Of a DNA stretch of 64,000 nucleotides, positions 27,300-36,689 are shown one piece after another. The first letter of the stretch is position 1. Each line of letters begins with the position of its first letter. The DNA is from an uncultured Bacteroidales bacterium. Its GTDB lineage: Bacteria; Bacteroidota; Bacteroidia; Bacteroidales; UBA932. The stretch covers positions 21,329 to 85,328 of the forward strand of contig CAJODR010000001.1 of the NCBI GenBank assembly GCA_905233275.1. Direction: 5' to 3'. Position numbers and translations under genes: made by a program. The notes beneath the pieces were generated by a model, which saw only the letters and a list, made by a program, of their open reading frames with translations, made no database searches and was not told the origin of the DNA.

Positions 27300-29969
27300 A
27301 TGGACAAACAGGAAGGCCAGACCTTCGGACAGTATCTGAAGGCATATTTCAAGAATTTCAAAGAGACGCTTAAACACCCGCTTACGCTGCTTCCTACAGC
27401 GGTGCTGGCGGTGATCTGGATTGTATTCGGCATAGTTCAGGCCAGGAGTGGTGAAAGCCAGGCACTGGCGGTGTTCAACTTTTTCACATTCGCCCAGGGC
27501 GGACTGTTCGGGGGTGTCGTCGGCGCGATCGGCGGCATTGTCGGAAAGATATTGATTGCGACGCTGGTGACGTCCCTGGTGATGCCGCTCGTCAAAAAGG
27601 GCAGCAGGCCGTTCGCCCGATTCGGCAAGGGGGTCAAGGGGCTGTTCGGCAGCTTTGCCTTCGATTCGCTGCGCGCCCTGTCGGTGTTCCTCTGGGGAAT
27701 GGGACTGGCGCTGCTCCTGTACAGCGTGTTCAATATCACCCAGCGGTGGCAGGAAAGTATTGTGGGTCTGGCCGGTGCGATTCTCCTGATACGCAGCATC
27801 GGGCAGAGAGGTGGATTCCTGTTCAGCATACTGTTCAGTATAGTGTCGGCGTTTTCAAAGGGTAAGACGCCGTCGTATATTGGTGTCAGCCGCTTCCTTT
27901 CGGGAATGGCGACAGGCATGACGGTCGGCTTCGGCATCAATGTGTTCGGGCTGAGGTGGTGTCTTGTATTCGCCGCAGGCTCGCTGGTGCTGGCGCTGGT
28001 GTTTGTATTCTTCGGAAAGAAGCAGAGGGCTGCGCTTTCGGCCGCGAGCATTGTTGCGCTGCTGCTGGTGCCCGTTTATGCGCAGACGCCGCAGAAGAAG
28101 GAGCAGGAGAAGGAGCTGAACAGCATTCTCGGCAAGGCGAATGATGCCGGCAACCTGGCAAACGACCTGAACGGCATGCTCTCGCAGATACAGGCGGCTG
28201 GGGCGAATGACGATTATTCCGGGATGGAGAAGATCGGGGATCAGATGATGGACAAGCTTAATGCCGGTGATCTGAATTCGCTGATGGGAATGATTGACAA
28301 TATGGATATGTCGCAGTTCGAGGGGATGGAAGGATTTGATGATGAGGAGTTTGGCGAAGAAGAGTATGGCAATCCGGGTATTCCCGAGGGGACGATTTCC
28401 GATAATATCGGAGGACTTTTCGCGGGCGCCAAGGGTAATAAAGGTGAAGATGCCGGAAAAGAGAAAACAGTCAAGGATGATGATGAGGATGAGGACGAGG
28501 AGGAGGAGGAGGAGGATTCGTCGGATAATGGATTTGTGGAAACGATGACCGAGGGGTTTGCGGATGAGAGTTCGTATGTGGATGACGAAGGGGAGGCCGG
28601 GGTGCTTGAAGGGATAGGCGCTGTCGGAGGCGCTCTCGGCGCTGCCGGTGCTGCTGGTGCCGGCGCTGGTTCTGCTGCTGCAGCCGGTGGTGGCGGAGGT
28701 GGCGGAACTGGCGGTGGGACTCCGGATCTGCCGGATTCTCCCGACCTGTCGGAAGGTCCTGAAAAAGAGACAGGTAAGGACGAGGAAGACGAAGAAGAGG
28801 AGAAGACGGAGGGCGGCGGAGATGGCGATGACAAAGAGCCGTATGAAGGTACGGACGAGGACCCGCAGCCTGGTGACGAGGAAGGATTCGAAGAAGAGAA
28901 AGAAACTGATAATCAGGAAGAAGAGACGGAGGATCTGTCAGAGGAAGAGTACCAACAGAAGATGGAGGAGTATGAGAAAGAGGTGGCGGATCTGGAGCGG
29001 GAGAGGGAAGAAAGGGCCAAGCAGCAGGAGGAGACGGATAAGAAATACAAGGACGAATTCGACAAGGATGCGGAGAAGTACCAGACCACTTCCAGCGAGG
29101 AAAAGATTCGCGAAGCATCTGAAAAGCATATGAAGGAGGAGGAAGCGCAGGAGGACGAACGGATTCGTCAGGACAAGGTCATTGAGACCGCGCAGAAGCA
29201 CGGAGTGGATACAAACAATCCCGACGGCACCCCCAAGGATATCAAACAGCTTCAGGATGAGACGGTTAAGAAGATTGTAGAGGACCGCCACTGGGGCAAT
29301 TACAAGGACGAACTTTTCGTCCAGCAGCTGCTGAACGACGAGGAGCTTGAGTATTCGCTGCTTGAAGCGGACGCGTCCTATATCGACGAGGTGTCGGAGA
29401 ATTCCGTCAACGTGCTGGGCGAAGTCGTTCCCGGAGGGCGCTGCGTCAAGAACGGGCACAATTTCCTGAAGGCTGTCGGCAAGAATGTTTCCGAGGCGCA
29501 CGCCAAAGGCGAATCGATGGGCAAGGCGGCCATAGTCGGTGCCGGAGAAGGCTCCCTCAGCATTCTGCAGAATCAGGCAGGCGATATCAAATGGGCCAAG
29601 TACGGCGGCAAAGTCGCCCAGCTGGCAGGTGAGGCCACGGCCGTAATCGGCGCTGAAGGTGCCAAGGTCCTCCTTCACGAACTGGCGAACGGCACGTCTC
29701 CTCAGGACGCTTTGGACAAGGCACTCACGGCCACAGGCCAGAAGGCTGCCTATTTCGCCGGAAACAAGATGTACGGCAAACTCACCCAGGGCCTGACACG
29801 GCTCGGAGGCTTTGACAAGGAGCTTGGCAAGTTCATCCAGAAATCAGCGGAAGCCGGCCTCACGGAAGGCGTGCACAATTATGCCGTCTCCGATAAGGTT
29901 AAGGACGTCATGGAGTCGTTCGAGAATTTCCGTGACGAGAAGGCGGGTGATATTCTGGGCCTGAAATAG
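27300..29969 (+). CDS. Large acidic membrane protein of unknown function
   Basis: An 889-residue protein starting MDKQEGQTFGQYLKAYF; the track start 35 codons earlier lies across dusB and both promoters. Residues 1-255 are hydrophobic, with about six to eight membrane helices. Next come a Met/Asp-rich stretch, polyacidic tracts (DDDEDEDEEEEEED), an Ala/Gly run (residues about 440-470), a second acidic region and a charged coiled coil (about 545-690). The last 190 residues are a compact Gly/Ala-rich helical domain (KAAIVGAGEGSLSILQNQ). The layout, membrane part plus long flexible acidic linker plus folded tail, is reminiscent of cargo- or toxin-presenting proteins, but I recognise no domain. 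Confidence 0.75.
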   Translation: MDKQEGQTFGQYLKAYFKNFKETLKHPLTLLPTAVLAVIWIVFGIVQARSGESQALAVFNFFTFAQGGLFGGVVGAIGGIVGKILIATLVTSLVMPLVKKGSRPFARFGKGVKGLFGSFAFDSLRALSVFLWGMGLALLLYSVFNITQRWQESIVGLAGAILLIRSIGQRGGFLFSILFSIVSAFSKGKTPSYIGVSRFLSGMATGMTVGFGINVFGLRWCLVFAAGSLVLALVFVFFGKKQRAALSAASIVALLLVPVYAQTPQKKEQEKELNSILGKANDAGNLANDLNGMLSQIQAAGANDDYSGMEKIGDQMMDKLNAGDLNSLMGMIDNMDMSQFEGMEGFDDEEFGEEEYGNPGIPEGTISDNIGGLFAGAKGNKGEDAGKEKTVKDDDEDEDEEEEEEDSSDNGFVETMTEGFADESSYVDDEGEAGVLEGIGAVGGALGAAGAAGAGAGSAAAAGGGGGGGTGGGTPDLPDSPDLSEGPEKETGKDEEDEEEEKTEGGGDGDDKEPYEGTDEDPQPGDEEGFEEEKETDNQEEETEDLSEEEYQQKMEEYEKEVADLEREREERAKQQEETDKKYKDEFDKDAEKYQTTSSEEKIREASEKHMKEEEAQEDERIRQDKVIETAQKHGVDTNNPDGTPKDIKQLQDETVKKIVEDRHWGNYKDELFVQQLLNDEELEYSLLEADASYIDEVSENSVNVLGEVVPGGRCVKNGHNFLKAVGKNVSEAHAKGESMGKAAIVGAGEGSLSILQNQAGDIKWAKYGGKVAQLAGEATAVIGAEGAKVLLHELANGTSPQDALDKALTATGQKAAYFAGNKMYGKLTQGLTRLGGFDKELGKFIQKSAEAGLTEGVHNYAVSDKVKDVMESFENFRDEKAGDILGLK

Positions 29970-29970
29970 T

Positions 29971-31047
29971 TTATTCCACCGCGCGGAGAAGCGCTGCAGT
30001 AAAGATTTCCTGCTCTTCAGGGGTGAGGAAGGTGGCCTCGATCGGGAGGCAGAAGAGACGGGACCGCAGTTCGGCAGGAACTGATTTGCAGCTGGTTACG
30101 CGTCCGGCATCCTTTTCGGTGGTGCATACGATGGCCGTGGGCTCGGTGCGGACGGCCGTGCGGATTCTACCCATGTCGGACGTGGTGTAGCGGTGATGGT
30201 CGGGGAAGCGAAGGTGCTTAACGACTGAAAACTTGTCGCCAAGATAGCGCACGAGTGGTCCGTCCTTGGCTATTCCGCTGAATAGGATCAGCCGTTTGGC
30301 GTAGGTAAACCTGTTGTCGGCGTCTTCCGGAAAGACGGGTGTCATCTCGCCGTATTTGATGCCGGTGAAAAAAACGTATTGTTCCTTTCCTTTCTTATTG
30401 TGGCCCTTGCAGGTGGTCGGGTTGTAGTCCTTGATGCCGAGGCCTGCAGCCCAGGAGGTACGTTCACTCTGGTCGAGGAATGCCGGGCACTTGGTCACAA
30501 TGAGAATGTCGGCGGCCTTGAGGCGTGAAGGAAGGTCCCTCAGCGAGCCGAGCGGCAGGAGGACGTCCTTTTTGACGGGCCTGTTGTAATCCACGAGAAT
30601 GACATTGACCCTCGCACGAAGCTTCCGGTACTGGAAAGCGTCGTCGAGAACGACGATTTCGGAAGGCGGAGCGAGCTTGCTGCATCCGTTAATCCTGTCG
30701 GCGTCCACCGCTACGGTGACCAGGGGAAACTTGCGGGCGATCTGAGACGGCTCGTCGCCGTAGAGGTCGGCGTCTCCGCCACGGGGAACAACCTGGAAGC
30801 CCTTGCTCTTCCGTTTGTAGCCGCGGGAGAGTACGGCTATATTGGAGTACGCCCAGCGGTCGCTCGCAAGGAGCGTCCTCAGTATCATCTCGGTATGGGG
30901 CGTCTTGCCTGTGCCTCCGACGGTGATATTTCCCACGCAAACCGTGGGGACGGAGGCCTTGAAGGACTTTTTCCAGCCCTTGTCGAAGAAAAGATGGCGC
31001 AGTGACAGCGTCAGGTAGTATGGAGAGAGAAGTACCTTTCTAAGCAT
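29971..31047 (-). CDS. lpxK: Tetraacyldisaccharide 4'-kinase
   Basis: LpxK phosphorylates the 4' position of the lipid A precursor at the inner membrane. The 358-residue protein has an N-terminal amphipathic/membrane segment (LLSPYYLTLSLRHLFFD), the Walker A motif (GNITVGGTGKTPHTEM), VLSRGYKRKS and the DDAFQYRKL motif. Its start lies eight bases inside pyrH, so the two are coupled. The stop is one base from that of the convergent acidic membrane-protein gene. Confidence 0.95.
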   Translation of the reverse strand: MLRKVLLSPYYLTLSLRHLFFDKGWKKSFKASVPTVCVGNITVGGTGKTPHTEMILRTLLASDRWAYSNIAVLSRGYKRKSKGFQVVPRGGDADLYGDEPSQIARKFPLVTVAVDADRINGCSKLAPPSEIVVLDDAFQYRKLRARVNVILVDYNRPVKKDVLLPLGSLRDLPSRLKAADILIVTKCPAFLDQSERTSWAAGLGIKDYNPTTCKGHNKKGKEQYVFFTGIKYGEMTPVFPEDADNRFTYAKRLILFSGIAKDGPLVRYLGDKFSVVKHLRFPDHHRYTTSDMGRIRTAVRTEPTAIVCTTEKDAGRVTSCKSVPAELRSRLFCLPIEATFLTPEEQEIFTAALLRAVE

Positions 31048-31747
31048 TGTGGACGAGGGTCCCCACTTTTTCGCCGTCGAGGATGCGCTTGAGGTTGCCT
31101 TCGCCGTTCATGTCGAAGACTATGATCGGCATGTTCCCCTCGCTGCAGAGGGCGAATGCGGTCTGGTCCATCACCTTGAGGTGCTTTGAGATAGCTTCGT
31201 CAAAGGTCAGGGTGTCGTATTTGACGGCAGTCGGATCCTTTTCCGGGTCGGCTGTGTAGACTCCGTCGACGCGGGTGCCCTTGAGGAGTGCGTCGGCCTT
31301 GATCTCGAGGGCGCGGAGGGCTGCACCGCTGTCTGTGGTGAAGAACGGATTGCCGGTGCCGCCAGCAATGAGTGCGACGCCGCCTCTTTCCAGCACCTCG
31401 ACGGCCTTGTCCCTCATATAGTATTCGGCCATGGGCTCCATCGGGGTGGAGGTGAAGACTTTGGCTTCTACGCCTTCTTCCTTTATAAACATTGAGAGCG
31501 CGAGCGAATTGATCACCGTCGCCAGCATGCCCATCTTGTCCCCGTCGACCCTGTCGAATCCTTTTCCGGTGCCCTGGAGCCCGCGGAAAATGTTGCCTCC
31601 ACCGTTGACGATGGCGACCTGAAGGCCTGCCTTTGCCGCGGAGGCCACCTCACGGGCCGTCCTGCGGAGACTTTCGGTGTCGAGTCCCTTTCCGACGCTG
31701 CCGCCGAGGGATTCGCCGCTGAGTTTGAGAAGTACTCTCCTGTACAT
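31040..31747 (-). CDS. pyrH: UMP kinase
   Basis: An amino-acid-kinase-fold enzyme converting UMP to UDP. The 235-residue form begins MYRRVLLKLSGESLGG; the track adds 12 codons. Motifs: VNGGGNIFRG, TSTPMEP, GGTGNPFFTTDSGAALRALE and the C-terminal MNGEGNLKRIL. A minus-strand -7 box TATATTTG (31772-31779) precedes it by 24 bases. It heads a two-gene unit with lpxK. Confidence 0.96.
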   Translation of the reverse strand: MYRRVLLKLSGESLGGSVGKGLDTESLRRTAREVASAAKAGLQVAIVNGGGNIFRGLQGTGKGFDRVDGDKMGMLATVINSLALSMFIKEEGVEAKVFTSTPMEPMAEYYMRDKAVEVLERGGVALIAGGTGNPFFTTDSGAALRALEIKADALLKGTRVDGVYTADPEKDPTAVKYDTLTFDEAISKHLKVMDQTAFALCSEGNMPIIVFDMNGEGNLKRILDGEKVGTLVHNA

Positions 31748-31771
31748 ATCGTTTAGCTTTGAGTTATGATG

Positions 31772-31830
31772 CAAATATAACACTTTTGACGGAAAAAATT
31801 TTCATTCTACGGCAAAAGAAGCTATATTTG
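31772..31830. promoter_or_regulatory. Divergent -7 boxes of pyrH and the sdhC-like gene
   Basis: Both boxes read TATATTTG: minus strand 31772-31779, plus strand 31823-31830. Confidence 0.65.
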
Positions 31831-31867
31831 CATAATCAATACAACCTGCTAACTAAATCAAAACATA

Positions 31868-32641
31868 ATGGCCAGCTTCATCAAATCTTCAATCGGAAAG
31901 AAATTCATCCAGAGCGTCAGCGGAGCGTTCCTCATCATTTTCCTCCTGCTCCACGGCACCATCAACTTCTTCTCGGTCATAGATACCTTCCAGGGCACAT
32001 ACGGCAGCGTCGGCGTAGACGAAGAGCTGTTCACCACGGGTGACGGCCTCTTCAAGCTCGGCTGCGACTTCATGTCGACTATGATCATCGACATCATGGT
32101 CCCTGTCCTCGCGCTCGGATTCGTCATCCACATCGGATACGGTATCTACCTCAGCATTGAGAATTACAAGAAGCGTGGTGGCTTCAAACGCTACGAAGTA
32201 GCTTCCAAGGCCAAGGCTGACAGCTGGTCGGCAAAGAACATGTTCATCCTCGGCATCATCATCCTCGGCTGCCTCGGATTCCATCTCATGGACTTCTGGG
32301 CCAAGATGCAGATGCAGGACTTCTTCGGTAACGGCGGTGAGGAGAATCCCTATCTCCTTCTCAACACTACCTTCAAGAGCTGGTGGCTCCTCGCCCTCTA
32401 CATCGTATGGTTCTTCTTCCTCTGGCTCCACCTCAACCACGGTTTCTGGTCCATGTTCCAGACCATCGGTTGGAACAATGACAAGTGGCTTCCCCGCCTC
32501 AAGGTGATAGGCATCATCGTCAGCACCATCATTGTCCTCCTCTTCGTCTCCGTGGCCGTCAACGCCTTCATCCAGGCCAACTGGCCCTGCGAAACCACTA
32601 CCGCCAACCTCAACGCATATCTCGCCGCCCTACCCAAGTAA
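31868..32641 (+). CDS. Succinate dehydrogenase/fumarate reductase cytochrome b subunit
   Basis: A 257-residue five-helix membrane protein of the type B SdhC/FrdC family that anchors the flavoprotein and iron-sulphur subunits and carries heme b. Helix-associated histidines are visible ([42 protein letters not shown]). In Bacteroidota this gene is normally followed by the A and B subunits; here the next gene, one base away, is pfkA. The catalytic subunits must be elsewhere. Confidence 0.9.
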   Translation: MASFIKSSIGKKFIQSVSGAFLIIFLLLHGTINFFSVIDTFQGTYGSVGVDEELFTTGDGLFKLGCDFMSTMIIDIMVPVLALGFVIHIGYGIYLSIENYKKRGGFKRYEVASKAKADSWSAKNMFILGIIILGCLGFHLMDFWAKMQMQDFFGNGGEENPYLLLNTTFKSWWLLALYIVWFFFLWLHLNHGFWSMFQTIGWNNDKWLPRLKVIGIIVSTIIVLLFVSVAVNAFIQANWPCETTTANLNAYLAALPK

Positions 32642-32642
32642 T

Positions 32643-33629
32643 ATGGCAGATATCAATACCATCGGCGTACTCACCTCCGGGGGCGATTCTCCTGGAATGA
32701 ACGCCGCAATCCGAGCCGTCACCCGCACGGCCCGGTTCAACAACATCAACGTCATCGGCGTGATGCGCGGCTACCAGGGGCTCATCGAAGGCGAATTCGT
32801 CAAATTCACCTCCTCCTCGGTATCCAACACCATCCAAAGGGGCGGAACCATCCTCAAAACGGCCCGCAGCAGCGAATTCATGACCGATGAAGGCCGACGC
32901 AAGGCCTACGAAAACATGAAGCAGGCCGGCATCGACGCCCTGGTCGTCATCGGCGGCAACGGTTCGCTCACCGGCGCCCAGTTGTTCGCCCGCGAATACG
33001 ACATTCCGATTATCGGCCTTCCCGGTACGATTGACAACGACCTCTACGGTACCGACTATACCATCGGTTACGATTCGGCCCTCAATACTATCGTCGAATG
33101 CGTCGACAAGATCCGCGACACCGCCAACAGCCACGACCGCATATTCTTCATCGAAGTAATGGGGCGCGACGCCGGATTCCTGGCTCAAAACAGTGCGATC
33201 GCTTCCGGAGCTGAGGCTGCCATTATCCCTGAGAGCAGCACCGCGGTCGACCAGCTGGCAGAATTCATCGAAAGAGGCAAACGCAAGTCCAAGAACAGCG
33301 CGATCGTCCTCGTTTCCGAGGCCCAGAAGAATGGTGTCGGAGGTGCATTCTACTATGCCGACAGGGTCAAAAAGGAGTATCCGCAGTTCGACGCCCGCGT
33401 CACCATTCTCGGCCATCTCCAGAGGGGTGGAATGCCGTCGGCTTACGACAGGATCCTCGCTTCCAGGATGGGATACGCCGCCATCGAGGCCCTTCTCGAG
33501 GGGCAGCGCAACATCATGGTCGGCATCAAAAACGATGAAATCGTCTATGTCCCCATCCAGCGCGCAGTCAAACTGGACAAACCAATCAACCCTGAGCTGA
33601 TATCGGTTCTCAACGTTCTGTCCATGTAA
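32643..33629 (+). CDS. pfkA: ATP-dependent 6-phosphofructokinase
   Basis: Glycolytic kinase making fructose 1,6-bisphosphate. The 328-residue protein begins [20 protein letters not shown]; the track adds 37 codons that overlap the sdhC-like gene. Motifs: [10 protein letters not shown], catalytic PGTIDND(L), the conserved [11 protein letters not shown] and the late [15 protein letters not shown] glycine follows GGN (GNGS), the ATP-type signature. It is translated one base after the sdhC-like stop, linking glycolysis and fumarate respiration in one transcript. Confidence 0.95.
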   Translation: MADINTIGVLTSGGDSPGMNAAIRAVTRTARFNNINVIGVMRGYQGLIEGEFVKFTSSSVSNTIQRGGTILKTARSSEFMTDEGRRKAYENMKQAGIDALVVIGGNGSLTGAQLFAREYDIPIIGLPGTIDNDLYGTDYTIGYDSALNTIVECVDKIRDTANSHDRIFFIEVMGRDAGFLAQNSAIASGAEAAIIPESSTAVDQLAEFIERGKRKSKNSAIVLVSEAQKNGVGGAFYYADRVKKEYPQFDARVTILGHLQRGGMPSAYDRILASRMGYAAIEALLEGQRNIMVGIKNDEIVYVPIQRAVKLDKPINPELISVLNVLSM

Positions 33630-33630
33630 A

Positions 33631-33662
33631 TTTGCTATTCCGCGAAATAATTCTTACCTTTG
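33631..33662 (+). promoter_or_regulatory. Promoter of rplM
   Basis: TTTG, a 20-base spacer, then TACCTTTG. Confidence 0.75.
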
Positions 33663-33689
33663 CGGTCCCCAAAAAAACGAGGGGATCGC
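33662..33689 (+). promoter_or_regulatory. 9-bp inverted repeat at the rplM transcription start
   Basis: GCGGTCCCC and GGGGATCGC pair fully (one G-U) around a ten-base A-rich loop. The left arm begins at the last base of the -7 box, so part of it may not be transcribed; this could be a DNA operator or an r-protein leader element. Confidence 0.4.
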
Positions 33690-33723
33690 AAATTTTATTG
33701 TTAAACCATTAAAGATCAAGTAA

Positions 33724-34176
33724 GTGGACACACAAAGCTACAAGACTGTATCGCTCAACGCAGCGACTGTCAAGAAGGAGTGGGTTGTGATTGATGCCAC
33801 GGATCTCGCACTCGGTCGCCTTGCCTCGAGGGTCGCTCTCGTCCTTCGCGGTAAGACAAAGCCCGGTTTCACCCCCAACGTCGACTGTGGTGACAACGTC
33901 ATCATCGTCAACGCCGAAAAGGTGAAGCTCCTCGGCAAGAAGATGACCGACAGGGTCTATACCCGCTACACCGGATATCCCGGCGGCCAGCGCTTCACGA
34001 CCCCCAGGGAGATTCTCGCAAAACGTCCTGCCGAACTCATCCGCAGGTCTGTCAGGGGCATGCTCCCGAAGACCCGTCTTGGTGACAAGCTCATCGGAAA
34101 CCTCTACGTTTACGCAGGTCCCGAGCATCCTCACCAGGCCCAACAACCCAAAACCATCAAGTTAAACGAAATTTAA
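33724..34176 (+). CDS. rplM: 50S ribosomal protein L13
   Basis: A 150-residue uL13, with a GTG start (MDTQSYKTVSLNAATVKKEW). Conserved segments: VVIDATDLALGRLAS, GDNVIIVNAEKVKLLGKK and RSVRGMLPKTRLG. It is followed nine bases later by rpsI, the universal L13-S9 pair. The upstream inverted repeat at the transcription start could mediate autoregulation. Confidence 0.97.
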   Translation: MDTQSYKTVSLNAATVKKEWVVIDATDLALGRLASRVALVLRGKTKPGFTPNVDCGDNVIIVNAEKVKLLGKKMTDRVYTRYTGYPGGQRFTTPREILAKRPAELIRRSVRGMLPKTRLGDKLIGNLYVYAGPEHPHQAQQPKTIKLNEI

Positions 34177-34185
34177 ACAGAGCAA

Positions 34186-34575
34186 ATGGAACAGAAACAC
34201 GCCCTTGGAAGACGTAAATCAGCTGTCGCTCGTGTTTATGTTGCTGCCGGAAAAGGTAACATCGTTATCAACGGCCGTGAGCTCGAGAACTATTTTCCCG
34301 ATGCTTCCCTCCGTTATATCGTGAACCAGCCTTTCGAGGTGACCGGTACAGCAGGCCAGTTTGACATCAAGGTCACCCTTTCCGGTGGTGGCACAAAAGG
34401 TCAGGCTGAGGCAGTCCGTCTCGGTATCGCCCGCGCACTTTGCGAGGTCGACAGCGAGGCCTACCGTCCCGCCCTCAAAGCCGCAGGCTTCCTGACCCGT
34501 GACCCCCGCGAAGTCGAAAGGAAAAAGCCCGGTCAGCCTGGCGCACGCCGCCGCTTCCAGTTCAGCAAACGTTAA
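34186..34575 (+). CDS. rpsI: 30S ribosomal protein S9
   Basis: A 129-residue uS9. It begins [19 protein letters not shown] and ends in the invariant basic tail [12 protein letters not shown], whose terminal arginine reaches the decoding site. Co-transcribed with rplM. Confidence 0.97.
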   Translation: MEQKHALGRRKSAVARVYVAAGKGNIVINGRELENYFPDASLRYIVNQPFEVTGTAGQFDIKVTLSGGGTKGQAEAVRLGIARALCEVDSEAYRPALKAAGFLTRDPREVERKKPGQPGARRRFQFSKR

Positions 34576-34760
34576 CGATTGCTGCCTGATTTACATTTAT
34601 TGCACAGTCCGGTCAGAAATCCCGGGACCCGGGTTTCAGAAGAGATTCTCACCCTGCTACCTTAATTAATTGGGATTGCCGGCACTGCGGAAAATCAGAG
34701 GAGACCGCTCCACGAAAGCGCTACTCCCGATTGATGAAAAGAGAAAACAAAAGTAAAACA
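34576..34760 (+). promoter_or_regulatory. Structured leader of rpsB (candidate)
   Basis: This 185-base gap lacks a clear -7 box. It holds a strong hairpin at about 34616-34637 (GAAA-bulged T-CCCGG / CCGGG-TTTC, triloop) with no T-tract, then a second GC-rich segment with GGAG/CTCC complementarity (about 34701-34729). It may be an S2 leader or an rpsI-rpsB junction that is read through. Confidence 0.35.
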
Positions 34761-35669
34761 ATGTCAAGAACAAATTTCCAAGAACTGCTTGATGCAGGCG
34801 TACATTTCGGACACCTCGCCCGCAAATGGAACCCCAAGATGGCCCCTTACATCTTCGACCAGAAGAACGGGATCCACATCATTGACCTGCACAAGACCGT
34901 CGTCAAGATCGACGAGGCCGCCGAAGTTATGAAGGAATTCGCCCGCCAGGGCCGCAAGATCCTCTTCGTCGCCACCAAGAAACAGGCAAAGGACATCGTT
35001 TCCGAAAAAGCCCTGTCAGTCAATATGCCTTCAGTGACCGAGCGCTGGCCCGGCGGAATGCTTACCAACTTCCCCACCATCCGCAAAGCGGTCAAGAAGA
35101 TGAACACCATCGACAAGATGAAAGAAGACGGCACCTTCGAGAAGCTCGCAAAGCGTGAGCGCCTCCAGATCGACCGTCAGAGAGCAAAACTCGAGAAGAA
35201 CCTCGGCTCCATCAAGGACATGAGCCGTCTCCCTTCGGCCCTCTTCGTCGTAGACGTACAGAAAGAGGCCAACGCCGTCAAGGAAGCCGCCCGTCTCAAC
35301 ATTCCCGTTATCGCAATGGTTGACACATGCTGCGATCCCACTCCGATCGATTACGTGATTCCGGCGAATGACGATGCCACAAGGTCCATCGAGGTTATCC
35401 TCAATGCCCTCTGCGCCGCTATCCAGGAAGGTCTCGAAGAGCGCAAGCTCGTCAAGGAGAAAGAGGACGCCGAAGCTCCCGCCGAGGCCGCTCCCGCCGT
35501 CCCCCAGAAGAAGCTCCGCGCCCGCCGCGCCAAGACTGAGGAGTCCGCTCCCGCCGCCGAGCCCGTCGCCGAGGCTGCACCTGCAGCTGAGCCCGTCGCC
35601 GCAGCAGAGCCCGTAGCAGAGGCCGCCCACGCAGCCGAAGCAGCTCCCGCCGCAGAACCTGAAGCATAA
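34761..35669 (+). CDS. rpsB: 30S ribosomal protein S2
   Basis: A 302-residue uS2 beginning MSRTNFQELLDAGVHFGHLA; the track adds ten codons. The core has KWNPKMAPYIF, NGIHIIDLHKT, WPGGMLTNF and the late PVIAMVDTCCDPTPIDYVIP. About the last 65 residues form a low-complexity Ala/Pro/Glu tail beyond the usual end, after one basic stretch (KKLRARRAK). Such a tail is probably disordered and surface exposed. tsf follows 26 bases later. Confidence 0.97.
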   Translation: MSRTNFQELLDAGVHFGHLARKWNPKMAPYIFDQKNGIHIIDLHKTVVKIDEAAEVMKEFARQGRKILFVATKKQAKDIVSEKALSVNMPSVTERWPGGMLTNFPTIRKAVKKMNTIDKMKEDGTFEKLAKRERLQIDRQRAKLEKNLGSIKDMSRLPSALFVVDVQKEANAVKEAARLNIPVIAMVDTCCDPTPIDYVIPANDDATRSIEVILNALCAAIQEGLEERKLVKEKEDAEAPAEAAPAVPQKKLRARRAKTEESAPAAEPVAEAAPAAEPVAAAEPVAEAAHAAEAAPAAEPEA

Positions 35670-35695
35670 TATAAACCAAATCAACCCAAAACACC

Positions 35696-36688
35696 ATGGC
35701 AATTGCATTAGCAGATATCAAGAAGCTCCGCGACATGACGAGCGCCGGTATGATGGACTGCAAGAATGCCCTCACAGAGGCTGACGGCGATTTCAAGCGC
35801 GCCGTTGAGATTCTCCGTGAAAAAGGCAAGTCCACCCTCTCCAAGAGGGGTGACAACGAGACCACCCAGGGTGCAGTCCTCTCCCGCATCGACGGAGGCA
35901 AGGCCATCCTCGTATGCCTCGGCTGCGAGACCGACTTCGTCGCCGCCACGCCCGACTTCAAGACCCTCGCCGGCAATATCGCCGACAAGGCTATCGCCGC
36001 CCTCCCCGCAGACAAAGAGGCCCTCAAGGCCGAAAAGCTCGCCGACGGTTACACCGTTGAGGAGGACATCACCAACCAGGCAGGCAAGACCGGTGAAAAG
36101 CACGTTCTCGCATACTACGCCGCCCTCGAGGCTCCGTTCGTATCCGAATACGTCCATTTCAACGGCAAGCTCGGCGCCATCGTCGCTTTCAGCAAAGTGG
36201 TTCCCGCCGAGATCGCCCGCGGTATCGCCATGCAGGTCGCTTCGATGAACCCTGTGGCAGTGGACGAAGCATCCGTCCCCGCCGAGGTCCTCGAGTCCGA
36301 GCGCACCGTCGCTATCCAGAAGACCAAGGACGAACAGGTCCAGAAGGCCGTTGACGCCGCCCTCAAGAAGGTCGGAATCAACCCCGCCCACGTCGACAGC
36401 GAAGATCACATCGAGTCCAACACCGCCAAGGGTTGGCTCACCCCTGAGCAGGCCCAGCAGGCCCGTCAGATCATCGCTGAGGTCGGTGCAGCCAAGGCTG
36501 CTTCCCTCCCCGAGGCAATGATCAACGGCATCGTCAACGGCCGTATCCAGAAGTTCCTGAAGGAAAACACCCTTCTCGAACAGGAATACCAGCTCTCCGA
36601 CGACAAAGTGTCCGTCAAGGCCGCTCTCGCAGCCGCTGACAAAGATGCAAAGGTTCTCGCCTTCCGCCGCTTCTCCCTCAGCGACTAA
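35696..36688 (+). CDS. tsf: Elongation factor Ts
   Basis: EF-Ts recharges EF-Tu with GTP. The 330-residue protein has the N-terminal UBA-like domain (IKKLRDMTSAGMMDCKNALTEADGD) and the core dimerisation region (VCLGCETDFVAATPDFK, VAFSKVVPAEIARGIAMQVA). A C-terminal helical extension ends in ...LAFRRFSLSD. Standard rpsB-tsf unit; strong terminators follow. Confidence 0.96.
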   Translation: MAIALADIKKLRDMTSAGMMDCKNALTEADGDFKRAVEILREKGKSTLSKRGDNETTQGAVLSRIDGGKAILVCLGCETDFVAATPDFKTLAGNIADKAIAALPADKEALKAEKLADGYTVEEDITNQAGKTGEKHVLAYYAALEAPFVSEYVHFNGKLGAIVAFSKVVPAEIARGIAMQVASMNPVAVDEASVPAEVLESERTVAIQKTKDEQVQKAVDAALKKVGINPAHVDSEDHIESNTAKGWLTPEQAQQARQIIAEVGAAKAASLPEAMINGIVNGRIQKFLKENTLLEQEYQLSDDKVSVKAALAAADKDAKVLAFRRFSLSD

Positions 36689-36689
36689 G

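Noticed and set aside
27300-29969. Prophage tape-measure or ICE protein
   Set aside because: The coiled coil and Ala/Gly runs recall tape measures, but no phage, integrase or conjugation gene is near and both flanks are housekeeping genes.
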